Shown here in pieces: positions 10,601 through 17,337 of a stretch of DNA of 33,030 nucleotides. A model generated the notes under the pieces. That model was given only the letters and a program-made list of their open reading frames with translations, had not been told where the DNA came from and searched no databases. Position 1 is the first letter of the stretch, and each line of letters starts with the position of its first letter. The position numbers and the translations under genes are program-made. Origin of the DNA: a virus; IMG/VR virus record IMGVR_UViG_3300034198_001645, positions 1 to 33,030 of that record; one strand, given 5' to 3'.

Positions 10601-13600
10601 AATTCAAATACTTCAGGAACATTGATTCCATTCCTGCGTAATGCGTTTGCTAATTTATTTCCGGGCTTCCATTCCCGGATAATTGTTACACCAAGTGACT
10701 TTTTCTTTTTGGCTGTTAAAAGCCCGCTTGTTGCATCATTTCCATAATCTCTTCCTTGGTAAGACCAGGATAGTTTTTGAGCGCCCACTCGATTGGATCG
10801 AGAGCGCTGGGTTGCAACGGCTCCACGGAAGAGCTTCTTTTCTTGCTGAGTAAAACCTCGATCTTCTTCGTACTGTCTTTGGATTGCCTGATCGGCTTCC
10901 TCTGCTGCAGCTTCAAGTCCTGCATCTCTTGTGCGTCCACGATCTTTCTCCTGCTGTAAAGCATTATTAATAGCAGCGACACTAACCCGCTTTGAGCGAG
11001 CTACTGCAGCTGCGGCGTTTGCATAATCTGGTGCCTCTTCATCAGCATAACCTTCGGTTTCTGCCAATTCAGAGGGGTCTTCTTTGGCGGTTTCATACAG
11101 GCGTTTTTCTGCATACCACAAAACTGCTTGGAGGTCCGCCATCTGTAGATTGGCATAATCAGGCATTTGACGCAACTGATCCAGCATGCCGGTGAATATT
11201 TGTCGGATGTAATTACGTTCGCCAGGACCTGATGGCGCTTCTTTCTGGCCATCCAAATACTTGGCCAATGAATTGCCTGACTTGCGGAACTCCTCGCCAA
11301 TTTCAGTTGCATTCATTCTTTCGCGCAAAGCAGGGTCCATACTGGCTTTCTGAACAATCTCAGACAGAGCGTTCAGGTCCATGTCGGCGGTAATCGGTGT
11401 GCCTACGATCTCGCCAATTCTGGCAGCTTCTGTTTCGTCTGCGGCGATCTTTTCAACAACTGACTTAAGGCGCGCAGTAGCTGCTTCTGTCTGCTGAGGT
11501 TGCGTTTTGATCAGGGTGCCTGTCCATCGGCCCCAAGTACGGATCAACCAGCGATCCATCGTTAGTGCATCAAAATGTCCATACAGATTAGAAAAGAAAC
11601 CGTTACCGATCTTTGGGCCAAGGATTGCGGCACCACGGACATAAGTATCCGCATGCTCTCCGCCTGGAGTTAGATCAGAATTCAGCGCAGTGATTTCACC
11701 TACCGTGAAATTAGTCATCATAAACTTGCGCAGGTTATCCATTCCCCATGCAGCGCTTAAATCATTAAATAACTGCAGCCCTTCATTAATTGCTTTTTGA
11801 GCTTGGCCACCTTTGATATTGGTTGGCATCTTGCCTTTCTTTTTCCATTGGGCATAAGCCTTTTCTGCAAGCTCGAAATTCTTATCTACTTTCAATCCAT
11901 TGGATGTCACCGCCAATGCCCATGTAAACGCAAACCGAGCGGTTTCGTCTGTGGCAATCTCAGGATGCACCAATGCCATAATGGCAAGCGCTTGACGGGT
12001 TTTGAGGTCATACCAGCCAATTGCATTTGGGTTTTGCTGCAATGCCATCAAGGCATCTTTAACGCCTGTGCGTATTAAGTACTCAGTTGTCTGAGGCCCA
12101 GGAATGCTTACATCTACGCCGGCAGCATCAGCCGCCTGCTTTACAGAATTCTGCATGGCCATCTTCAAATCGCGGCCACGATTCCAAGTTGTAGATTTAG
12201 CAAGCTTTAATGTGCTATCTAAAACTGCAGCATCATCTACGCTTGTAGGTACAGCGGATTGATCAACAGGAGCAGCATCGTCTTCGCCCGGCGCTGTATC
12301 TGTCTGAGCTGAATCAATCTCGCCAATTGTTTCTTGTGCAGTCTGATATAAATAATTTGCCTTTTCCCCATACGTTACATTTTTTGCCAACACTAATGGC
12401 CCGATCTGGATAACCTCATCAGCGGCCACTACGGGCTGCATGGTTTCGCGGTCATAAAAATAAGCGTGACGCTCAGGGTCCATACCCACTTGCCGCCATG
12501 CTGGATCGCTCAATGCAGCATCCGCTTCTGCCTTTGCTTGTTCTGGTGTGACTTTGCGCCAGTTGCCCTTGATGACAGCAATGGTGCCTTTGCTTGTTTT
12601 GCCTGTAGCAATATTGAGCGCGCCTTTACCAGGCATGCCAAAGGTAGCATTGGTCACTGCAGCAACATTGTCATATCCGACAACGGTACCGGCTTGGAAA
12701 GATGATGGAGATGTGCCTGGTTTTTGTTCGTGTACGCTAACGATCCAAGTGTTATGTCTTAGATACGCAGGAATGTCTAAGCGCAAACCAACTGGCGCGC
12801 CTTCCTGTAATTCTCTAGGTGCAAATAGCTTGCTTTGCTGGTCTTCTTTTAGCGCAGTGCGCATTGCATCATCGGTTTCAGGCATAGGCACCGATTGATA
12901 AGGCAGCACGGGCTTGTACTTATTTACAATAGCCTCATGCTCTTCTCTGGTGATTTCGCCACGCTCTAACTGCTGAGTTGCCTCAGTGAGCTGCTGCACA
13001 CGCTCGCCAACATTCTTACGGATGTATTCTTCTTGGCTTAATGTTTGCGCCTGCTCGAACGAACCGGTCGTTACGTTGTAAGGTAGCAACTTGTACAAGT
13101 CCATTGGCTTCATGTTCAAAGCCTTGGCTTGCGTCACATAGAAAGCTTGCACAGACTTCGCGTATGCGCGTGAAGCTTCTGGCAGGTATTGGCCAGTGGC
13201 CTTAATCTGGTCGTGCAATGTCGTTTCAACTTCTGCAGCTGAATCGACAAACTCCTTTTCAGTCTGAGCATCTGCAAGAATCTGGGCAGACTCAGTGGAC
13301 ATCTGCCCTTGCTGTTTAATCATCTCTTGGCGCTTAGCCTCAACGTCACGGGCCTCGGCTGCACTAGGCAGCTCAGGATTGACGCGAGCATGCTCGACAA
13401 TAGGACGCATCGCCTCATCTGAAGCAACGGCCATAGCAAACTGTGATGCAGGCACAACGATATCGCCGCCAGTTTGCAACGCTGTCTGTAGGTCCTGATC
13501 AGACACTAAAGTCTGCAGCTGTGACTGATTTAGGAGTTGGCTGGCTACTGTGGCATCGATGTGAATGTCTCCAGCTCCAATGTCATCCATTAAGTCCTTT

Positions 13601-14970
13601 ACGTCTTCTGCATTGCGCTTATGAGATTTTGTTGCTTGAACAGCATCAATCACTTCATTCAAATTTTGCTCGCCATATACAGCGCGTTGATTTTCGTTCA
13701 TGCTGCGAACATGCTGATCATGCAATGTTTTCATTACTGAAGTCTGCATGACCGTTGCCAAGGTAGTTTGCACAAAAGTATCTAACGCTGCGCTTGGACG
13801 CTCAGACAAATAATCGCCAAATGTTTTGTCTTTGTTTTCAGGCAGCATGCCCCATGACAATAAATCTTGAGCATGAGTAGCCACTTGCTCACTTAGATTT
13901 TCGCTAACCAACTGATTGCGTAATATTTTCCATAACGGCGCATCCATTTTAACGTCTTTGACCAATAGGCCAAACGGCATCATTTCTGTAATGCCTTCTA
14001 TTACGCCTTGTCCGCCAGCATATCCAAGAGTAGCCCACGGCCCCATGCCCTGCTCATAAGCAGCAGATGCTTCTTGTCCGGCAACATTTAACGCCATTGG
14101 AGTAACGGCAAGAGCATTAGCTTTTGTAAAGTTTGCAGTCAACTTTCCAAGCATTGTTTCTGCAGCCGGAATAGATTCCGCAGCAACCGCCTTTTCAAAT
14201 GCAAATGGCAAACCAAGCGACAGAACTTGCGCAACGCTAGAGCCTGCACCAAATAGCATTTGCCTGCCGTAACTTGCGCCTTCACCCGCACCAGCAAATT
14301 CTTGCGCTCCAGTTGCAACTTGACCTGCGGTTTTCGCAAATCTCAATTGTTCTTCTGCAGTCCTAGAAAGAAAATTATTTTCTCCAAGGATCGGTGACAG
14401 CAATTCTGCTTGCGCACGATTCATCGCGCCTGACAACCCGGTATAGCCCTGCAAAACACTAGCGCCAGCATGACCAATAACGCCAAGCGCGCCTCTAAGA
14501 GTTCCTAATAAATCATATTGATAATTTGTTCCTGGTATAGGAATCTCTGCATGCATATTCTTTAATTTAGTTGTAGATGACTCTACGTTTCCTAAATGCG
14601 GAATATCATCAATTGTTCGTGCAGCAAAGTCTTTAGTTAAAAATCGATTTGCTAATGCTGGACTATTATCCAACACCGAAGTTGAATCTAATAAAGATAC
14701 ACGGCGCTTAGCATCTTGAGTATCCAGCGCATTAGGTGACCATTGCTCATTGGCCTTTGCATTTAATTGATCTGCCAAGCGTTTACGTTCAGCGGCATCA
14801 TCTGCATTGCCGAATGATGCGTTATATGCATTAGCTTGCGCTATAGAATTATCTTTTGGCTGACGAACTTGCTGCAATAATGATGAATACTCATCTGTCA
14901 CTACAGGTTGCTTAGGCGCAGGGGATTGGCCTGATCGAACTTGTGCAAGCAGATCATCAAATTCACTCAT
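4624..14970 (-). CDS. giant internal virion protein, polyvalent, with zincin motif
   Basis: At 3448 residues this is far longer than T7 gp16 (about 1,318), whose place in the gene order it takes. It probably rides inside the capsid and is ejected into the host. Visible parts: hydrophobic Gly/Ala-rich helices at about 150-340; a charged region about 450-600; a conserved block about 700-870 (IQIGPLVLAKN); a helical block about 950-1180; a possible acyltransferase-like block about 1535-1600 (LPKMYAAHGF); a polyvalent-protein block with EEIQSDW at 1874-1880; a metallopeptidase motif HETGH at 2171-2175, with Glu2233 (HEIYLYEGKAPS) as likely third zinc ligand; long coiled-coil-like helices to about 2900; and a membrane-like C-terminal region (about 3285-3320) ending near a PLTVLGRPIGY motif typical of PLxRFG-type phage proteins. 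AAGG lies 9 nt before the ATG, which overlaps the preceding stop (TAATG). Confidence 0.85.
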   Translation of the reverse strand: MSEFDDLLAQVRSGQSPAPKQPVVTDEYSSLLQQVRQPKDNSIAQANAYNASFGNADDAAERKRLADQLNAKANEQWSPNALDTQDAKRRVSLLDSTSVLDNSPALANRFLTKDFAARTIDDIPHLGNVESSTTKLKNMHAEIPIPGTNYQYDLLGTLRGALGVIGHAGASVLQGYTGLSGAMNRAQAELLSPILGENNFLSRTAEEQLRFAKTAGQVATGAQEFAGAGEGASYGRQMLFGAGSSVAQVLSLGLPFAFEKAVAAESIPAAETMLGKLTANFTKANALAVTPMALNVAGQEASAAYEQGMGPWATLGYAGGQGVIEGITEMMPFGLLVKDVKMDAPLWKILRNQLVSENLSEQVATHAQDLLSWGMLPENKDKTFGDYLSERPSAALDTFVQTTLATVMQTSVMKTLHDQHVRSMNENQRAVYGEQNLNEVIDAVQATKSHKRNAEDVKDLMDDIGAGDIHIDATVASQLLNQSQLQTLVSDQDLQTALQTGGDIVVPASQFAMAVASDEAMRPIVEHARVNPELPSAAEARDVEAKRQEMIKQQGQMSTESAQILADAQTEKEFVDSAAEVETTLHDQIKATGQYLPEASRAYAKSVQAFYVTQAKALNMKPMDLYKLLPYNVTTGSFEQAQTLSQEEYIRKNVGERVQQLTEATQQLERGEITREEHEAIVNKYKPVLPYQSVPMPETDDAMRTALKEDQQSKLFAPRELQEGAPVGLRLDIPAYLRHNTWIVSVHEQKPGTSPSSFQAGTVVGYDNVAAVTNATFGMPGKGALNIATGKTSKGTIAVIKGNWRKVTPEQAKAEADAALSDPAWRQVGMDPERHAYFYDRETMQPVVAADEVIQIGPLVLAKNVTYGEKANYLYQTAQETIGEIDSAQTDTAPGEDDAAPVDQSAVPTSVDDAAVLDSTLKLAKSTTWNRGRDLKMAMQNSVKQAADAAGVDVSIPGPQTTEYLIRTGVKDALMALQQNPNAIGWYDLKTRQALAIMALVHPEIATDETARFAFTWALAVTSNGLKVDKNFELAEKAYAQWKKKGKMPTNIKGGQAQKAINEGLQLFNDLSAAWGMDNLRKFMMTNFTVGEITALNSDLTPGGEHADTYVRGAAILGPKIGNGFFSNLYGHFDALTMDRWLIRTWGRWTGTLIKTQPQQTEAATARLKSVVEKIAADETEAARIGEIVGTPITADMDLNALSEIVQKASMDPALRERMNATEIGEEFRKSGNSLAKYLDGQKEAPSGPGERNYIRQIFTGMLDQLRQMPDYANLQMADLQAVLWYAEKRLYETAKEDPSELAETEGYADEEAPDYANAAAAVARSKRVSVAAINNALQQEKDRGRTRDAGLEAAAEEADQAIQRQYEEDRGFTQQEKKLFRGAVATQRSRSNRVGAQKLSWSYQGRDYGNDATSGLLTAKKKKSLGVTIIREWKPGNKLANALRRNGINVPEVFELEPTEQSAQKFVELITQSKQSAKKMGAAVYVYSAEDYQKMRLFVSADGKSGIAVKQDGDIVSLFSNNGSGRSMLEIAIAAGGTKLDAFDTILPKMYAAHGFVAVSRLKWDDKEAPQGWDKQAFAKFNNGEPDVVFMVYDPKYYGGYEKTDGPVAENYGDALAYQNAALAKLGKGGVLFQTAPIWKSVLLESVQTAKVDKAPGNDWLNILRKSAKADEIEATDLAEFLEDRASVSKQEIADYLNSTGVRIEETMLYGDFVQAANDILEPYGYEAEYKYGDWTFTDREGELVELEDLDVPRDIRHDLEDIEASKYDKYSFGLKDYKELLLRLPIIKPEVIENPNRKGTYLLVHENGAPVLDPISDEPVVFDSQIAARMSPQYKAYGTDSQLSFESSHWDQRNVLAHVRLGTGPDGSLFVEEIQSDWGQEGRKAGFGPKKHLTPQYAKLRLKKGELTKKYDEAVQNPELVADVTLLTEIHNELQSVHQQINELDRQWLLRDREVKPSAPFVTDTKAWSSLAVKRIMRYAADHGYKKVTFINGKQAAERFNLRQQIEYLSYDPKRQLLRAWNSARMEVLYKKDVAEGDLEGIVGIETAKKLLMAEPTFGGLHMLEGDQLEVGGEGMIGYYNGILPQVVSKIVSKLGGKPYLSDIGLPLHNRKPSADQQQMVVDITPEMRTELKKPQPLFQQTAGVRGGFDPSTLTTILTDKTDMSTFLHETGHFYLEAMFKLAGLPNATEQMKQDAQTVLDWFGVTNLETWNSMSLEDQRKYHEMWAYNHEIYLYEGKAPSLKLQSIFDKFSAWLRQVYKSIVTDLNAIYRQEHGEDLPVLTGEVRQVMDRLMASDDQIAQAEDVRNMKAIFQTQEESGMNDEQWAEYQSLQTTAHDEAVSDLSRSTLRQMKWLSNARSKLLKKMQDTVKDIRKGVQAEATKEVEDRPVYRAMRFLRTGKLEDENGNPIEVQAGNKLNKGMVKALYPEGALVAGPDMAKLRGMLSDDGLPPDMVAEIFGFTSGDDMIRAIAEAKPIKDAINDRTDERMLNEHSELMDPEVQARNIEQALHTEARARFVAAELRYLAKATQPVRVMLQAAKQAAQQIIAGKKIKDIKPRDYSLAEARAAKKALAHMKKGESKDAAREKQGQLLQGQLAAEAVDARNEVATALTSFKRFFKADQKIAKNRDMDLVNAARAILSAFGIGPQGKSPLDFVEQLRAYNPDLYAELEPLIFKAAAGATDYKQLTMEEFRAMKDAVDALWFNAKRDKQIMVEGQKVELANVITELNNRLVEVGIPATVAGELKAPTTKDRIVRAFNNTKAILRRVEHWADSVDGVAGPGPFTKYIWRPIKDALNAYRISRNDYVRRYAEMIQGLDLPVGIIEAPELGYSFGHGNGGIGKAELLGAILHIGNESNYKKLLVGRGWGVIREDGSLNTGRWDMFLARMIKEGYLTKEDFDFAQQVWDLNEEIKPMAQKAHHDMFGYYFKEVPNTPFSNQFGSYRGGYVPAKTDPFIVRDAQRQSKMEALESDFRNAMPSTGLGFTKGRVEYNRPLSLDVRQMTNHIDSVIRFALVQPAIKDALKILRNRGFADNLSRVDPSAIEDMLIPWLNRAARQITSEVGKSKFMDEVWRGIRQRTGIAIMFGNLRNALQQLTGYFPSALKVQPRYLKSALASYISNTQTVTDEVAELSTFMQDRLQNQIFDIQENMNDILLNPSKFDKLKKWTQQHGYFLQTAFQNQVDVVTWTATYNQTLAELGADVSDEKARKEAVQRADAAVRLTQSSLSAEDLAAFEVGTPFTKTLTHFGGYMNMMANLNVSAFTKLMRDLGWRGNKGKLLYTYLLGIALPAMIGDAIMRSLGTGWDDDDDDGYLDEFMAWFFGSQGKMVTGMVPFAGQLATATYGALTTAQYDDKISVSPSITALESAGGFIKTGINIASDDKQLTGKNVRDSLTFISLVTGIPLTVLGRPIGYAVDVNRGAVQPTSTYDLGRGLVTGVASKESTGK

Positions 14971-16610
14971 TACTTTTTACCTTGTTTAAGATTCCAAGCG
15001 GCCAATATTTCGTCATCTGTAGCGCCAGCAGATTTCATTCCATTATAGAAATTAGTTGGAACGGTGTTTGTTAGCGCTTTGCTTTTTACTGTATATCCAG
15101 GAATGTTTTGGCTATTCCATAATGTACCAATTTGCACCCATGAAGTATTTGCTTCTTGAGCTACACGCTTCTGATCTTCAACAGTTGGTAGTTTACCTGG
15201 ATTATTTTTTTTCCAATTAGCAATCGCTTCGGCTTGCAGTGCAACAAATGCGTCTTTTTGATCTTTATTTGCTGTCTTTAATAATGCAGCAGGAATGGCA
15301 TCTTGCAGAATCCTGCTATCAAATCCATTTGAATATGTCCCTTTGCCTTGTATCATCTGTGTTGCAATGTTTTGCATTTCTTTAATGCCAGCAACGCCAA
15401 TATCCATTTCACCAGTAAACCCTGTTTCATTAAATTTTTTAATGAATTCATCTGGGTCTTGAGATGCTAATTGTAACAGTTGCCCGCGAACAACCAATGC
15501 TTTTGTTTGTTCCGCAGGCTTTCCTTCACGTCCAGCCAATGCATCTAAACTGGCCAATCCGCCTTCAGATTTAGCTGCGTTATACAGAGCTGTTGGCATT
15601 TGTGAAATAGGCAGGCCAGGGTTTTTAAGAATCCAATCCTGAGCATTTCCAAGCACCGTCTTTTTATAATCTTGATCTGCAGCTTTACGCTGAGCAAAAC
15701 TATGTTCTACATATTGAACAGTAAAGTCACGCTCTTCTTGGCTTAGCTTGCCGTTCTTAAACATCTCGTTAATTTGGCTAACTTGAGATGACTCGCTGCC
15801 TTTTAGAGATAGTGACAATTTCAATGCAGTGTCTTTAGCTGAATCAGTGGACACCAGCTTTTCTAATGACGTGTGCATAAACTCAGACACACGGCCATCC
15901 TTTGTCGCAGATGCCAAATATTCTTTGGCTTGCGATGGTCTGCCAGCAGCCAGCATGTTATCGACAACGCCCTTAACGATCGCATCATGCGTATCAGAGA
16001 TAAGCGCTTTTCGCTGTTCGGAATCTGCAGCATAACCCTGCATATCAGCCAACTGATTGGCCTGTGCAATGGTGGCATCCAAGAATATTTGTTCTTTCGG
16101 CGTACCTTGCATTGCAATAGCAGCCTGAGCTTTGGTCTTCACCGCTGTCTTGGTTTCGCCAAGGTCATATTCATGCAGCTGCTGCAGCTGATGGTTATTC
16201 ATAGAGCTAAGTGCGGACCGCGCCATGGTCGAGCCGGATGTCATGAACATGCCGCGCTGTACTGGATTCTCTGCCTTATCTGCATATGATTTCAGTACAT
16301 CGTCCACTTTCTGCTGGTACACGGCATAAGTATCTACCGCATCCTTACCGGGCTTGGTCAGGTAATCATTGCGAACTTGATCGATATCAGACGCTGCCTG
16401 ATTGAACAGGTCCTTAGTCCGAGCATCATCATACTTGTTCTGGATTTCCGTGCCGATCTTAAATGCAGTCTGGCCAAGGGTACTGGCCGTTTGCCCGATC
16501 TGCTCGATCTGCTTGCCGGTGTAATTCTGGAACTCTGGTGCCTGAACAGGGGTCATGCTTCCAGCATTGATCTGCTGGGTCGGCATGTCATACATAGGTA
16601 CTGTAGGCAT
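14970..16610 (-). CDS. internal virion (ejection) protein, T7 gp15 position
   Basis: This 546-residue, mostly helical, Gln/Ala/Lys-rich protein has no membrane segment or catalytic motif I can name. It lies between the gp14-like core protein and the giant protein, the position of gp15 in T7-type phages. I infer a place in the internal core or trans-envelope ejection channel. Residues about 25-110 carry the pattern common in phage internal virion proteins (an Ile-Gly-Gln-rich helix, then DYLTKPGKDAVDTYAVYQQK). A GGGGAGG ribosome site precedes the ATG, which overlaps the previous stop by one base; its own stop overlaps the next ATG the same way. The C-terminal half is more AT-rich than the N-terminal third, so the gene may be mosaic. 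Confidence 0.7.
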   Translation of the reverse strand: MPTVPMYDMPTQQINAGSMTPVQAPEFQNYTGKQIEQIGQTASTLGQTAFKIGTEIQNKYDDARTKDLFNQAASDIDQVRNDYLTKPGKDAVDTYAVYQQKVDDVLKSYADKAENPVQRGMFMTSGSTMARSALSSMNNHQLQQLHEYDLGETKTAVKTKAQAAIAMQGTPKEQIFLDATIAQANQLADMQGYAADSEQRKALISDTHDAIVKGVVDNMLAAGRPSQAKEYLASATKDGRVSEFMHTSLEKLVSTDSAKDTALKLSLSLKGSESSQVSQINEMFKNGKLSQEERDFTVQYVEHSFAQRKAADQDYKKTVLGNAQDWILKNPGLPISQMPTALYNAAKSEGGLASLDALAGREGKPAEQTKALVVRGQLLQLASQDPDEFIKKFNETGFTGEMDIGVAGIKEMQNIATQMIQGKGTYSNGFDSRILQDAIPAALLKTANKDQKDAFVALQAEAIANWKKNNPGKLPTVEDQKRVAQEANTSWVQIGTLWNSQNIPGYTVKSKALTNTVPTNFYNGMKSAGATDDEILAAWNLKQGKK

Positions 16611-17278
16611 TATCGAGTTCCTCCCCGCGCCGCAAGATTATTCATCCATTTATTCTGGTAATACATCCCAGCGACTTGTCCTGCGCCAGTGAGCAGGCTG
16701 GAGGCACCCATACCGAATGGGCTAATCGTTGATGCTGATCCGCTGGCCATCGCTGCCTGTGCGGAGTAGTTTGCACCCTGCATTCTGGCTGCGCCTGCGG
16801 CTCGTACAGAGTTTGCATTGATCGTGAGGGAGTCTACCTCCTTCATGATATCAGTCGTGGCTACGACCTCCCTAGCGCTTCCTACGCCAAGCTGCACACC
16901 ACTGGCCGCCATCGTGGCCCGTTGGGCGCTTTTGATCTTGCCTGCCTTGTATCCTACCTGAGCAATTGCTGAGCGCGCTTCGTCCATAATGTGCTGGGCC
17001 TGAGTCTCTGCCATGCGGGCATTGATCTTGGCCATCTCAGCCTGGAACTTCAGGTTATCTTGTTGGCTCTTGGCGCTGTAATAGGTGCCAATGGCTTGGC
17101 TGGCTGCGCCAAAAATAGCTGATGCCATGCCCAATTGCTGCATGGAATTTAATCCAGGCGTTGGCGTTTTGAATGACGGTGTAAAGTTGAGATTTGGAGC
17201 CAGCGTGAAATTGGGGTCCGTCAACAAACTTGGATTTTGCTGGATGTTGGAAGTGAAATTAATGTTTGGGTTAAACAT
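16610..17278 (-). CDS. virion core protein, T7 gp14-like
   Basis: This 222-residue protein has a hydrophobic Ala/Gly segment (about 48-68, GMASAIFGAASQAIGTYYSA), a long helix with INARMAETQAQ, and a central pattern (YKAGKIKSAQRATMAASGVQLGVGSAREV) typical of the phage virion core protein family that includes T7 gp14 (196 residues). In T7 the family member leaves the capsid first and forms a pore in the outer membrane. A second Ala/Gly-rich hydrophobic region follows near residues 165-210. TTGGAG lies about 9 nt upstream of the ATG. An AAGTAACCGT element about 48 nt upstream makes this the first gene of the ejection-protein block. Confidence 0.85.
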   Translation of the reverse strand: MFNPNINFTSNIQQNPSLLTDPNFTLAPNLNFTPSFKTPTPGLNSMQQLGMASAIFGAASQAIGTYYSAKSQQDNLKFQAEMAKINARMAETQAQHIMDEARSAIAQVGYKAGKIKSAQRATMAASGVQLGVGSAREVVATTDIMKEVDSLTINANSVRAAGAARMQGANYSAQAAMASGSASTISPFGMGASSLLTGAGQVAGMYYQNKWMNNLAARGGTR

Positions 17279-17299
17279 GGATAATGCTCCAAATCATAA

Positions 17300-17323
17300 G
17301 CGCAGGATATTGCTGTGCTTTTT
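17300..17323 (+). terminator. possible intrinsic terminator facing against the genes
   Basis: On the + strand, GCGCAG and CTGTGC form a 6-bp stem (one G-U pair) with a 7-nt loop, followed by TTTTT. No + strand gene ends here, so if real it would stop antisense transcription. On the gene strand the same bases form a weaker leader hairpin. It could be chance. Confidence 0.25.
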
Positions 17324-17326
17324 ATC

Positions 17327-17337
17327 TACGGTTACTT
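17327..17337 (-). promoter_or_regulatory. AAGTAACCGT element, copy 3
   Basis: On the coding strand it reads AAGTAACCGTA, 10 of 11 bases as in the other copies. It directly follows the stop of the 893-residue nozzle gene (TAA then GTAACCGT) and lies about 48 nt before the ATG of the core protein, close to the 50-nt spacing at the tailspike gene. No clear sigma70 -35/-10 pair accompanies it. Confidence 0.5.

Noticed and set aside
10716-10982. An 88-codon minus-strand frame inside the giant gene, which raised the question of a frameshift
   Set aside because: The main frame continues without a stop on both sides and stays protein-like, so the short frame is a shadow; there is no sign of a broken giant gene.
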